Part shown: in pieces, positions 1-7,740 of the stretch
How positions within the stretch are numbered: the first letter of the stretch is position 1
Layout of the letters: each line of letters starts with the position of its first letter
Source of the DNA: Verrucomicrobiaceae bacterium
GTDB lineage: Bacteria; Verrucomicrobiota; Verrucomicrobiia; Verrucomicrobiales; Verrucomicrobiaceae
Length of the DNA: 10,062 bases
Reading direction: 5' to 3'
Assembly (NCBI GenBank): GCA_021151605.1
Contig: JAGKWZ010000205.1
Location: forward strand, 1-10,062
Notes under the pieces: generated by a model
What the model saw: the letters and a program-made list of their open reading frames with translations, nothing else
What the model was told of the DNA's origin: nothing
Database searches by the model: none
Translations under genes and position numbers: made by a program

Positions 1-291
1 GATTTTAAAGATGGAGAACCAAGCGATACATCCCCCCATGAGGGAAGCGAGCTGCAACGAGGCATCGCTTTTGGTGAAACTTCCGTCAGGGGTGATGAGG
101 ATCATGCTGTGCGGCTGAGTGGGATCGAAGCCGTGCTCGCGGTAGAGTTTTGATCCAAGTTCCGACTGGATGGAACAAAAATGCACAATGCCACGCTGGT
201 CGTGAGCGAGAACCCACTGGACGGTGTGATCGCAAAGATTGCATACGCCATCAAAGATAAGGAGGTGGGTCCAGGCAGGTTCAGTCGGCAT
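1..291 (-). CDS. DCC-family (DUF393) thiol-disulfide oxidoreductase, 3' end cut by window edge
   Basis: The open frame runs from the ATG at 291 off the left edge, giving 97 residues with no stop. Residues 10-21 read LLIFDGVCNLCD, the family hallmark: a hydrophobic strand, DG, then a CxxC pair (Cys17, Cys20) where a thioredoxin-like redox site would lie. Further on, HFCSIQSELG and SMILITPDG (followed by a Ser-Asp-Ala stretch) match the usual middle of DCC proteins. Known members are about 120-150 residues, so 30-50 residues are probably missing, including the conserved Arg/Tyr-rich C-terminal helix. The start overlaps the end of the upstream DUF1361 gene by 11 bases (ATGCCGACTGA), which suggests translational coupling; only a weak GAG lies upstream. 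The physiological partner of DCC proteins is poorly defined, so the redox role is a family inference. The family assignment is firm. Confidence 0.85.
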   Translation of the reverse strand, partial: MPTEPAWTHLLIFDGVCNLCDHTVQWVLAHDQRGIVHFCSIQSELGSKLYREHGFDPTQPHSMILITPDGSFTKSDASLQLASLMGGCIAWFSIFKI

Positions 292-931
292 GATCTCGTG
301 TAGTCGTGCAAATGGCAGAAACTTTCCAGAAGAGATAAGCCACGAATAGCAGGCCACCGAAGCCTAGCGTTACACCCCAAGTTCGTCCATGCGCGAGTGG
401 GTCAGCGAGGCGGTCCCAAATGTCAGTCAGAAGCGAGACCGGGTTGCTTACAATATCCCAGCTGTTCCAGCGCAGGAAACGTCCAAGATAAATGCCGAAG
501 CCGGAGAGGAAGAGGCTGACTGCGACAAAGCTCCATGCCATGTAAGAAGAGGACTTTCGTGAAATCCATACCTGCACGAGTTGGAGAGATTGGAAGCCCA
601 TCCATAGTGAGACCAGGGCAAAAGAGAGGAGCATCAGGAGGTCATACCAAATAGGAATGCCGGTCCGCTGACGAAGGTGCAGAAGATCTGTGAGAACGTA
701 AGGTGCGTTTGGGAAAAAAAGAAGCCATCCTGAGATCAAAGGTGCTGCTAGACGCCACCGCTCCACCTTTGAGAGAATAACGGCAAAGCCAAGAGGGATA
801 GCTGCAAGGAAGAGATTCCATGCAAGGAAAGCGAACTTAGTATAGCCCGCCCAGTAAAATCGATAGCCAAGCAAAACAGCACACCAGACACAAGCGACTG
901 CGGCGATGGAAAGTAGGCGTAAGACTGGCAT
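281..931 (-). CDS. DUF1361 family integral membrane protein
   Basis: This is a 216-residue multi-spanning membrane protein if started at the ATG at 931. Family motifs are clear: FLAWNLFLAAIPL (35-47), LLFFPNAPYVLTDLLHL (70-86), WYD (95-97) and GFGIYLGRFLRWNSWD (144-159). Membrane segments are apparent near 3-23, 33-53, 61-80, 95-120, 131-150 and 185-203. No biochemical function is established for DUF1361, and none is claimed here. The frame stays open to a TTG at 973, but that codon sits only about 10 nt beyond the T-tract of the preceding terminator and would leave almost no leader. MPVLRLLS at 931 starts straight into the first membrane helix and is preferred, although neither start has a good Shine-Dalgarno site. 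The stop overlaps the DCC gene start, so the two probably form an operon. Family call firm, start uncertain. Confidence 0.88.
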   Translation of the reverse strand: MPVLRLLSIAAVACVWCAVLLGYRFYWAGYTKFAFLAWNLFLAAIPLGFAVILSKVERWRLAAPLISGWLLFFPNAPYVLTDLLHLRQRTGIPIWYDLLMLLSFALVSLWMGFQSLQLVQVWISRKSSSYMAWSFVAVSLFLSGFGIYLGRFLRWNSWDIVSNPVSLLTDIWDRLADPLAHGRTWGVTLGFGGLLFVAYLFWKVSAICTTTRDHAD

Positions 932-982
932 AGGCTGATGTCTGACTGTCGGGGAGACAAGGGGTTCGATCAATGATGAAAG

Positions 983-1015
983 AAAAAATGGCAGCCCCCA
1001 ATAGAGGGGCTGCCA
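983..1015 (-). terminator. Rho-independent terminator of the giant secreted-protein gene
   Basis: Read on the minus strand, a perfect 10-bp stem (TGGCAGCCCC paired with GGGGCTGCCA, 1006-1015 against 989-998) encloses a 7-nt loop. It is followed at once by six T residues (988-983). It lies about 25 nt after the stop codon at 1040 and before the DUF1361 gene, so it ends the transcript of the giant protein. DUF1361-DCC must then use readthrough or a promoter packed into the roughly 50 bp that remain. Confidence 0.9.
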
Positions 1016-1039
1016 CTTGAATAACGGGAGGAGAAAGTC

Positions 1040-4000
1040 TTAATCTTTATCAAAGATGACTTTACCAGAAAGGATTGGGGCAGTCCTAGCAGGAGTCGCC
1101 GATGTGGCTGGTGGAATCTGAGGCAGCATGAAGTAACCGACGCCACGATGAATTCCTGCCTCAGGTACGATGAGGCCGAAGAAGTTGACGCTGCGCTTGA
1201 GTTCATCAGCCTTATTGTTCAAAGCCGGAGTCGTGGTGGTGATATCATCATCGGCAAGAGCAAAACCGCCACTGAAGACACCCGTAGTCCGTATAGCGGT
1301 GATCCTAGTGAGTGCGGTTGAGGCGGTGAGCACCTTGATCGCGGTAATATTGACCGCGAGACTTGTGAGGTCTGGCTCACGACTCGACAGGTTCACGCCT
1401 GCATCAGTGAAGGAGAGATTGGCGTTGTCCGCTGTTGTAGAACCGTTAACGATCTGGAGGAGGTGCGCCGTCGGCTGATAGAATCCACCGAATACCTCAA
1501 GTTCGACAGGATCGACGACGGGAGTATCTGGCAAGCCAAAGCCAGCTCGATAAGTCCTTGTGCTTGCCGTAGTACCTAAGGCGGCTGTGGCAGGCGGGCG
1601 GGTCCAGTCGAATGCTGGTGCGCTCGTAATGGTATTATCGTTGGGAACATCGAGATCCCCACCGAGCCCGATGTTTAACTGGCCACATATGGAGCCTTTC
1701 CGCGCAGTGGTGTAAAGACTTTGATAGAGGAGCACTTCACCTGCAGGTCCAACATGGGTGGCACAGGTGATTCTTTCTCCATCAGCCGTCACGCCAGCGA
1801 TACTGAGCGCGCCTCTGGTGCTGACGGTAAAGGAGCCGTAGCCATTGCCCTGAGGGACATCATCATCGCCAATGTCGCCGCCACCTAGTGTGAGCCGACT
1901 TCCGAAATTATATAGTCCAAGGTAGCGCCCAGTATTGGTGGTGACTTTCCAGCCGGTGACGTCTGCTGTCACGGGTCCGCCTGCATTGAGTGAATTAATT
2001 TGACCCGCACTTAGGCGGTCCTTTGTAGTTTCAGCTATAGTGAAGGTGAGGTCTAGCGGGGCGGCGATCCCCACACGAGGGATGCGTACCGAACCAGTGA
2101 AAGGGGGGACGGCCACGGCGTCATTAGTAGCAGAGTTGTTGTCTGGGTCTGGGTCGATGCCGAAAGATAAATTGCCTCTGAATGTAAAACTCGCGGCTGC
2201 AAGAGTCAGCCTGCCGCTGTAAGCGCCAGTTTTGGTCACTGTGAGTTCGAAGCGTCCCCCTGCCATACCATTTATTTCGAGATCACGTTCAACGAGTCCT
2301 TGGTAAACTCCATCAAGCCCTGATGGAAGATTGACCACGTTAAGGGTAGCAGATGTCGTAGCTGCTGTAGCTGGTGTGTAACCGTTAGCGATGGTCAGCG
2401 TCACGGTTTTCGTTTCAACCCTCGTTGGAATACCACTGATCACGCCTGTTCTAGAATCAATCCTAAGTCCGGCAGGGAGGTTGGTGGCCGTGAATGTCAG
2501 GGGAGCCCTTTCGGCAGTGGGATCAAACGCAACCTGGTGGGAATAGACTGAACCGAGGATGCCAACGGGAAGGATCGGGGCTGGGTTAATGATGGGGGCG
2601 GCATTAAATACCTTCAGCTGGGTCGTCCCCCCAATGACGGTTCCTCCCGGACCTGTGACTTCGCAGAAGTAATACTGGCTATCGGAGGTTTGAGTCGGGG
2701 GGATGGTAAGCGTCTTGGTATTAAAGCCTACAAAGGAGAGTGTCTGTGGGCTGCTGAGATTGGGATTCGGGGAACGCTTCCAGGCATACGTCTGGCCATT
2801 TCCGGCTGCATTAACCGTGAGCCTAATGCTAGTCCCGACTTTAACTGGCTGAATACGAGGCGGATTGAAGTCTTCGACGACACCTAGCTGAGCGACATCA
2901 CTCGTGCCTGTCCCGACAGGTCTGCTGCTGCTTCTAAACTGTGCAGTATATGCCCCTGCATCAGTGATTCTCGCAGCCCAGAAGTAGAGCGGGTTAGCTG
3001 TGGCTCCAGCAACGACTCCATTATTCTTTAACCACTGAAGGGTAATAGGAGCTGTACCACTTGATGCGGTGGATGTCAGGGTGACAGGTGCTCCCACTTT
3101 CACCATCTGAGAAATGGGCTGCACACCAACCGTGGGATCCTTGGTGCAAAGGCCGCTCAAGGTAACTGTGAACTGCGGGTGATCAGCATCGGTGCTGAGA
3201 ATCGTCAATGTGGACGTGCGCAGTCCACCTTCCTTCGGTTTGAACTGCACGGTTAACTCAGTCGCAGAATCTTTTGGGATCACAGGGAGCGGCTTTTTCG
3301 TCACCAAAAAATCACCCGCATGGAGACCACTAAGCGTCGTGGTCACACTACGCAGGCTGTTGATGCCTACATTCTTGAGTCGAATGACCAGAGTGGCACT
3401 TGCTCCGAAATTGGTCGAAGGAGGATTGAAGCTAACCGTAGAAACGCCACTAGTTAGCTCCGTGGGATTGGGCAATGTGACATGTTCGACGACCAGTTTC
3501 GAGGGCAGGTAGACAAACCTTGGTTCATCACCGATAACGCTGTCACGAGCTGAAAAGAGCAGTGTGGTTCCAAGGCAGGCAAGGCTATGAGGCACTGATG
3601 AAGTCACACCAGGTATAAGATCCGAGATCATCTGAGTGCCCGCAGAGGTTCCATCCGAGATCCAGACCTCGCGTCCGTTGGTTCCATTGTCTGCCGTAAA
3701 GCAAAGAACATCCCCAGACACCGACATTTCCTGAATTCCTGCATCGCCAATTCCTGCGACAATGTCTTTGACCTTTACCGTTCCATTAGCGGTACCATCA
3801 CTTACCCAGAGTTCTCGACCACTGATTCCATCATCTGCCAGGAAAAAGACCCTTCCATTGACGCTTCGCAAGTCTGTGGGGTTTGAATCCAGCGTTCCAC
3901 TTGTGCCGGCCTTAGTGTTTATGTCTTTCACCAGAATAGTGCCCGCAGTTGTGCCATCACTCTTCCAAAGCTCGCGACCTTTCACACCGTCATCCGCGAC

Positions 4001-7000
4001 AAAGAAAAGCGTCTTGTTAACGACAGTCAGATAAGCGGGCTCATTTCTATCAATGGAACTGGCTATTCCAGGGATGATGTCTTTGACAACGGTCGTTCCA
4101 GTCGCAGTGCCATCACTTTTCCAAAGTTCACGCCCTGTCTCCTGCGCGCCACTGCCAGTGGCAACAAAGTAGAGCCTACTGGTGTTGCCTAGCCCCTGTA
4201 TGACGACAAGTTCCTCAGGATCAGAACTGGGTGTACCTGTGGCTATGTCTTTCACCAGAACGGTTCCTGTTGCCGTACCATCTGTTTTCCACAGTTCGGT
4301 AAACAGGGTCGATGTGGACGCAGCAAAATAGAGCGTGTTGCCGATGGCTGCAAAGTGAGCAGGCGATGATGAACCGCTGCCGTTGATTTCCACAAGCAGG
4401 TTTGTCCCACCCTCGGTGCCGTCAGACACCCAGAGTTCTTGATTAAAGGCATCACTACCGACGGAGAAATATAACTTCCCCTGATGCCAGAAAAGCTGTT
4501 GAGGATTGCTCCCTTCGATTGAGTTGATCTCTTTAACTAGGGCGGCCGTCAGACCATCGCTTACGTACAGCTCCCGATTGTCCGCTGAGCCATTGGCTGT
4601 GAAGAATACTCGCCCATCATCCGTTGGCGTGAAATCCTGCGGATCAGAACCTGCTGGGCCGGCCAGGATTTCGGCTAGTTGCTGCGTATTGCCAGCCAAG
4701 TCGGTAATCCAAGGTTCACGTCCAGAGCCCTCAGTCACGGCACTGAAAACGATTTTCCCCGTGCTCAACTGAGTAAATCCTTGGGAGAGCGAGTCACCTG
4801 TCGTGGTCCTAAACCGATGCACACGTACAGTGCCTTCATCACTATGCCCATCTGTTCTCCAGAGTTCGTCGTCTCCTAGCAAGAAATAGAGGTTGGTACC
4901 CACAAGGACTGGTGCCCGGAAGTCTTTGGGATCAATGCTCTCCCCTGCAAAGCTTTCGATCCGAAATGTACCGCTTTCCGTGCCATCCGTTCGCCAGATA
5001 GCCAGAGTCTGGTCCAAGGCTTTGACGGTAAAGACAACAAGTCCTGCGGAAAGGCGGATAAAATTACCCATATCTGTCCCCGCTTCACCAGGAGTAATCT
5101 CTTTCAAAATGCCAGTTCCAGCATCGGAACCATCACTAGAATAGAGCTCATTACCCAGATTGTTGCCCGCATCGCCAGAGAAAACAACCCTGTGAGGCCT
5201 GGACGGATTACCAATAGTCACCGTAATGGGAGTGAGATTGGCGATTTGCGACCCCTCAACTGTTCCATTTAAATTCTTTACCAAAACAGGATTTCCAAGA
5301 CCGTTTTGTGCATTGATTACGTAAAGTTCGCGCCCTTGAAGATTCGTTAAAGCTGTAAAGAAAAGCTGTCCGCCCAAAGCAGCATCTACAGGCCCAGAAA
5401 CCACAAGATCCTGTGGATTCGAGCCACCTGAACCTAATTCAATATCCGCCACCAATGTAACGGTGGTTAAGTTGGTCTGGAACAATTCACGACCCACAGG
5501 TTCCACACCGTCGGTACCATTGGCTGAAAAAAAGTGGACCCCACTAAAAGTGGCATAATTCTGTGGGAGAGAATCTGATGGCCCAGGGAAGACGTCTGCC
5601 AAAAGTGATGTGCTGATTCCAGTTCCTCCGCTCTTCCATAACTCAAGTCCACGGCTCGGAGTGAGATCATTGCTGTCAGGATCATCCCCGTCATAGGCAG
5701 TTAGCAGGAGCGTTCCATTAGCATTAAATAGATTATCTATCTCAGATGGTTCCGTTCCAGGATTGATATCCAAAACTATCTGTGCTGCCGCGTCACTCGG
5801 CCCGGCGCCAGTTGCCTTCCACAGTTCAGATCCTTTATCTGAGCTAAAGCCTTGGAAAAAGAGAGTGCCATTGACGTTCAGAAGTTTAGCAGGACCAAAT
5901 GGATCGGCGATGAAGTTGGTATTTCCCACTCGCTTGGTCCCAGCAAAAGAGCCATCACTGATCCACAAATCGCGCTCGCCTAGCGCATCTTCAGCAGAGA
6001 AGTAAATGTTTGAGTTCACTGCGGTCAGGTATTTTGGCTCAGAGTTTCCAGGACCAGGCACAATATCGCGCACCAATTCAGGCACGAGGCTCGTGGAAGA
6101 TGACAAAGCTGCACCATCAATACCGCCGCTAATCCCAGTCCGGCCTGCAAATAACTCAGTCGCGCCGGTAGTCGTGCTCACGACACGCCGAATCGTGTGA
6201 TTCAATGTGTCCGCCACATAAAGCACCCCGCTCTGTATCGACAACTTCTGGAGACCATTAAAACTCGCGGCGACTCCGGTGCCATCCGCCGAGCCGGACG
6301 ATCCTGAGCCTGCTAGCGTGGTCACAACACCAGCAGAAGTCACCTTGCGCAGAAGGTTGTTTCCCGTATCTCCAACGTAAATATTCGCTCCAGTTGTCTC
6401 GCATGTCACCCCCTGAGGGCTGGAAAATCTAGCAACTGCACCGGTTCCATTCGCATTACCAACGCTGCCCGCCGTACCAGCCAAGGTGGTTACCACCCCA
6501 TTGACGATTTTTCGCAGGGTGTGATTGCCAGTGTCCGCCACATACAGCTGATTCGAGCTATCTACAGCGATAGCACTAGGGTTATTTAATCGTGCTCCAT
6601 TTCCTGTGCCATCCTGAGTCCCTGAATTCTGGGATAGACCGGCCACCAAAATCACATTCGCCGTGATCGTCGTTGTCCCCGTAATGGAGAGGCTACGGAT
6701 CGTATGATTTCCTGAATCAGCCACAAAAACCGTCGTGCCAGTGCTATTCACAGCAATCCCTTTTGGAGTGCGGAAGCGGGCAGAAGATCCGGAACCACCT
6801 GCATCACCTTGAGTTCCCCCATCACCGGCCACGGTCGTCACCACCCCTTCAGGCGTGATTCGGCGTATGGTGTGATTACCCGTGTCTGCCACATAAAGCA
6901 CCCCTTTACTTGTCCCGGATGTGACCACCGCAATCCCTTGCGGTGAATTAAACGTCGCAGAAATTCCCGCTGCGTCCAATTTGCCGGAAATGCCGATTTT

Positions 7001-7339
7001 GCCCGCAAGTGTAGTCACTGCCCCAGTGGCGGAAATTTTCCGGATGATGTGATTGGCCGTATCCGCCACATACACATTACCATCTGTATCTGCAGCCACG
7101 CCTTGAGGGTTTTGAAATGCAGCTTTGACTGAAAACTTCCACAATTCAGAGCCCGTGATCGAATCATCAGTGGAGATAAAAATGTTATTTCCTGCTATGG
7201 CCATTTCATCGGCGACTGTGCTCGCGGAAAGTGGCGCAGAATTAATATCAGAAAGCACCTGCACCGTTTGGCCAGATGCTGTCAGCGCCATCAGCAGGCC
7301 TAGGCATACAGGCCGAAAAGAAGGGGGGTGAATTTTCAT
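1040..7339 (-). CDS. Giant secreted multidomain protein: ELWxxDGT repeats, NHL propeller, anchor-D, Ig-like domains
   Basis: It has 2,099 residues from the ATG at 7339. That start gives a classic Sec signal: MKIHPPSFRP, then hydrophobic VCLGLLMALTA, then SGQ. Upstream in-frame starts at 7405 (ATG) and 7441 (TTG) would bury the signal behind 22 or 34 extra residues. Domains in approximate order: residues 25-72 a first ELWxxDGT-type unit; 75-403 six NHL repeats (YVADTGNHTIRR and variants); 412-1278 about 16 ELWxxDGT units; 1283-1404 a choice-of-anchor-D (ASPM/SPD-2/Hydin-like) domain with VIRLKNVG and LTVQFKP; 1404-1580 two Ig-like domains (QPISQMVKVG...LQWLKNNG, and YAWKR...YYFCEVTG); 1580-1670 a putative-Ig domain with LPAGLRIDSRTGVISGIPT; 1673-2099 a beta-rich region of unknown type ending GVGYFMLPQ and LSGKVIFDKD. 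No catalytic domain, LPXTG or PEP-CTERM sorting tail is seen. It is probably a cell-surface or matrix protein; the ligand is unknown. Confidence 0.9.
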   Translation of the reverse strand: MKIHPPSFRPVCLGLLMALTASGQTVQVLSDINSAPLSASTVADEMAIAGNNIFISTDDSITGSELWKFSVKAAFQNPQGVAADTDGNVYVADTANHIIRKISATGAVTTLAGKIGISGKLDAAGISATFNSPQGIAVVTSGTSKGVLYVADTGNHTIRRITPEGVVTTVAGDGGTQGDAGGSGSSARFRTPKGIAVNSTGTTVFVADSGNHTIRSLSITGTTTITANVILVAGLSQNSGTQDGTGNGARLNNPSAIAVDSSNQLYVADTGNHTLRKIVNGVVTTLAGTAGSVGNANGTGAVARFSSPQGVTCETTGANIYVGDTGNNLLRKVTSAGVVTTLAGSGSSGSADGTGVAASFNGLQKLSIQSGVLYVADTLNHTIRRVVSTTTGATELFAGRTGISGGIDGAALSSSTSLVPELVRDIVPGPGNSEPKYLTAVNSNIYFSAEDALGERDLWISDGSFAGTKRVGNTNFIADPFGPAKLLNVNGTLFFQGFSSDKGSELWKATGAGPSDAAAQIVLDINPGTEPSEIDNLFNANGTLLLTAYDGDDPDSNDLTPSRGLELWKSGGTGISTSLLADVFPGPSDSLPQNYATFSGVHFFSANGTDGVEPVGRELFQTNLTTVTLVADIELGSGGSNPQDLVVSGPVDAALGGQLFFTALTNLQGRELYVINAQNGLGNPVLVKNLNGTVEGSQIANLTPITVTIGNPSRPHRVVFSGDAGNNLGNELYSSDGSDAGTGILKEITPGEAGTDMGNFIRLSAGLVVFTVKALDQTLAIWRTDGTESGTFRIESFAGESIDPKDFRAPVLVGTNLYFLLGDDELWRTDGHSDEGTVRVHRFRTTTGDSLSQGFTQLSTGKIVFSAVTEGSGREPWITDLAGNTQQLAEILAGPAGSDPQDFTPTDDGRVFFTANGSADNRELYVSDGLTAALVKEINSIEGSNPQQLFWHQGKLYFSVGSDAFNQELWVSDGTEGGTNLLVEINGSGSSSPAHFAAIGNTLYFAASTSTLFTELWKTDGTATGTVLVKDIATGTPSSDPEELVVIQGLGNTSRLYFVATGSGAQETGRELWKSDGTATGTTVVKDIIPGIASSIDRNEPAYLTVVNKTLFFVADDGVKGRELWKSDGTTAGTILVKDINTKAGTSGTLDSNPTDLRSVNGRVFFLADDGISGRELWVSDGTANGTVKVKDIVAGIGDAGIQEMSVSGDVLCFTADNGTNGREVWISDGTSAGTQMISDLIPGVTSSVPHSLACLGTTLLFSARDSVIGDEPRFVYLPSKLVVEHVTLPNPTELTSGVSTVSFNPPSTNFGASATLVIRLKNVGINSLRSVTTTLSGLHAGDFLVTKKPLPVIPKDSATELTVQFKPKEGGLRTSTLTILSTDADHPQFTVTLSGLCTKDPTVGVQPISQMVKVGAPVTLTSTASSGTAPITLQWLKNNGVVAGATANPLYFWAARITDAGAYTAQFRSSSRPVGTGTSDVAQLGVVEDFNPPRIQPVKVGTSIRLTVNAAGNGQTYAWKRSPNPNLSSPQTLSFVGFNTKTLTIPPTQTSDSQYYFCEVTGPGGTVIGGTTQLKVFNAAPIINPAPILPVGILGSVYSHQVAFDPTAERAPLTFTATNLPAGLRIDSRTGVISGIPTRVETKTVTLTIANGYTPATAATTSATLNVVNLPSGLDGVYQGLVERDLEINGMAGGRFELTVTKTGAYSGRLTLAAASFTFRGNLSFGIDPDPDNNSATNDAVAVPPFTGSVRIPRVGIAAPLDLTFTIAETTKDRLSAGQINSLNAGGPVTADVTGWKVTTNTGRYLGLYNFGSRLTLGGGDIGDDDVPQGNGYGSFTVSTRGALSIAGVTADGERITCATHVGPAGEVLLYQSLYTTARKGSICGQLNIGLGGDLDVPNDNTITSAPAFDWTRPPATAALGTTASTRTYRAGFGLPDTPVVDPVELEVFGGFYQPTAHLLQIVNGSTTADNANLSFTDAGVNLSSREPDLTSLAVNITAIKVLTASTALTRITAIRTTGVFSGGFALADDDITTTTPALNNKADELKRSVNFFGLIVPEAGIHRGVGYFMLPQIPPATSATPARTAPILSGKVIFDKD
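3506..6105 (-). repeat. About 16 tandem ELWxxDGT repeat units in the giant protein
   Basis: Units of about 45-60 residues follow the form (V)xDIxPGxxxSxPxxL, then xLFFxAxDxxxGxELWxSDGTxxGT. Clear cores include GRELWKSDGTATGTTVVKDI, GRELWKSDGTTAGTILVKDI, GRELWVSDGTANGTVKVKDI, FTELWKTDGTATGTVLVKDI and GREVWISDGTSAGT. Units in the first half are more diverged (GRELFQTN, GRELYVINAQ, TLAIWRTDGT), and the last ends as GDEPRFVYLP without a DGT. The near-identical units cluster between about 3640 and 4450, which suggests recent duplication of that part. The repeat corresponds to the named ELWxxDGT family; its function is not established. Confidence 0.85.
6133..7117 (-). repeat. Six NHL repeats (one beta-propeller) inside the giant protein
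   Basis: Each repeat of about 50-60 residues carries a core of the form P(Q/K/S)G(I/V)A, then (L/V)YVADTGNHTIR(R/K), then VTTLAG. The YVADT-type cores occur near 7065, 6885, 6715, 6535, 6370 and 6210. The DNA is also repetitive: the string gccacataaagcacccc occurs near 6212 and again near 6888. Six NHL units is a normal count for a closed six-bladed propeller, usually a protein, RNA or glycan binding scaffold. The block interrupts an ELWxxDGT unit. Confidence 0.85.
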
Positions 7340-7511
7340 AGGGTGTAAAGACAGCGTATTGACATGCCAAAAGGAAGGCAATCCTAAAAATCGCGTGGTT
7401 TTCATGTCCTTTGGGACCCTTTCACATTCAGTATCGCTCAATCACCTCTCTTTCCCTTCCGCGACTCCGTCCTTGCCGTCGCCCGTTTCCCGTCCATAAA
7501 CCGCCCCTCTC
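7340..7511. promoter_or_regulatory. Divergent intergenic spacer between the giant gene and leuB
   Basis: This spacer must hold the promoters for both divergent genes. I see no convincing promoter pair. A TTGACA occurs on the plus strand near 7358, but no good -10 box lies at the right distance and it is far from leuB. No clear Shine-Dalgarno site precedes either favoured start. The half next to leuB is strikingly pyrimidine- and C-rich, while the half next to the giant gene is of average composition. Part of the spacer (7340-7441) remains open in the frame of the giant gene, so the real gap may be smaller. Confidence 0.4.
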
Positions 7512-7733
7512 ATGTCCCGCTCCTACAAACTCGCAGTCCTCCCTGGGGACGGCATCGGCCCCGAAGTCATGGCCGAGGCCCTCCGCGTCCTCGACACCGT
7601 CGCCGCCCGCTCCAGCATCTCTTTTGAATACAACCACCAGCTCGTCGGCGGTGCCGCCATCGACGCCGTGGGCAAGGCCCTCCCGACCGAAACCGTCGCC
7701 GCCTGCGAAGCCGCCTCCGCCATCCTCTTCGGT
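7512..7733 (+). CDS. leuB: 3-isopropylmalate dehydrogenase, N-terminal 74 codons only (cut by the junction)
   Basis: LeuB oxidatively decarboxylates 3-isopropylmalate with NAD+ in leucine biosynthesis in the cytoplasm. The start MSRSYKLAVLPGDGIGPEVM is the family N-terminus, with the GDGIGPEV loop near the cofactor site. It continues with GGAAIDAVGKALPTETVAAC and ends AASAILFG. In the family the next residues are normally SVGGPKW; here the frame turns to LHQRIIARRQL and stops at 7769, which is no longer LeuB sequence. The normal length is about 350-365 residues, so roughly four fifths of the enzyme, including the substrate-binding arginines and catalytic Tyr/Lys/Asp residues, is absent. No Shine-Dalgarno site is visible before the ATG. 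This stretch is clearly more GC-rich than the genes to its left. It could be an isocitrate dehydrogenase relative, but the segment after GGAAID fits LeuB best. Confidence 0.85.
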
Positions 7734-7740
7734 CTGCATC
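7727..7740. other. Bacterial-eukaryotic sequence junction
   Basis: LeuB identity on the plus strand ends at the LFG codons (7725-7733). On the minus strand, the ABCG linker reads sensibly as SSSNDSLMQ and then, from about 7735 leftward, becomes the antisense of leuB (EDGGGGFAGGD...). GC content, coding strand and gene style all change here. No insertion sequence, target duplication, inverted repeat or long shared sequence is visible at the boundary. That favours blunt or microhomology joining, or an assembly misjoin. Confidence 0.85.

Noticed and set aside
102..380. A 92-codon minus-strand open frame overlapping DCC and DUF1361
   Set aside because: It is a shadow frame. The DCC frame in another phase shows the DGVCNLC motif and runs to the window edge.
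7358..7390. A TTGACA resembling a -35 box on the plus strand
   Set aside because: At 17 nt spacing there is no TATAAT-like box, and it lies about 150 bp from leuB. Chance is likely.
7406..7417. Small inverted repeat GTCC-TTTG-GGAC near the giant gene start
   Set aside because: A 4-bp stem is too short to call an operator or hairpin.
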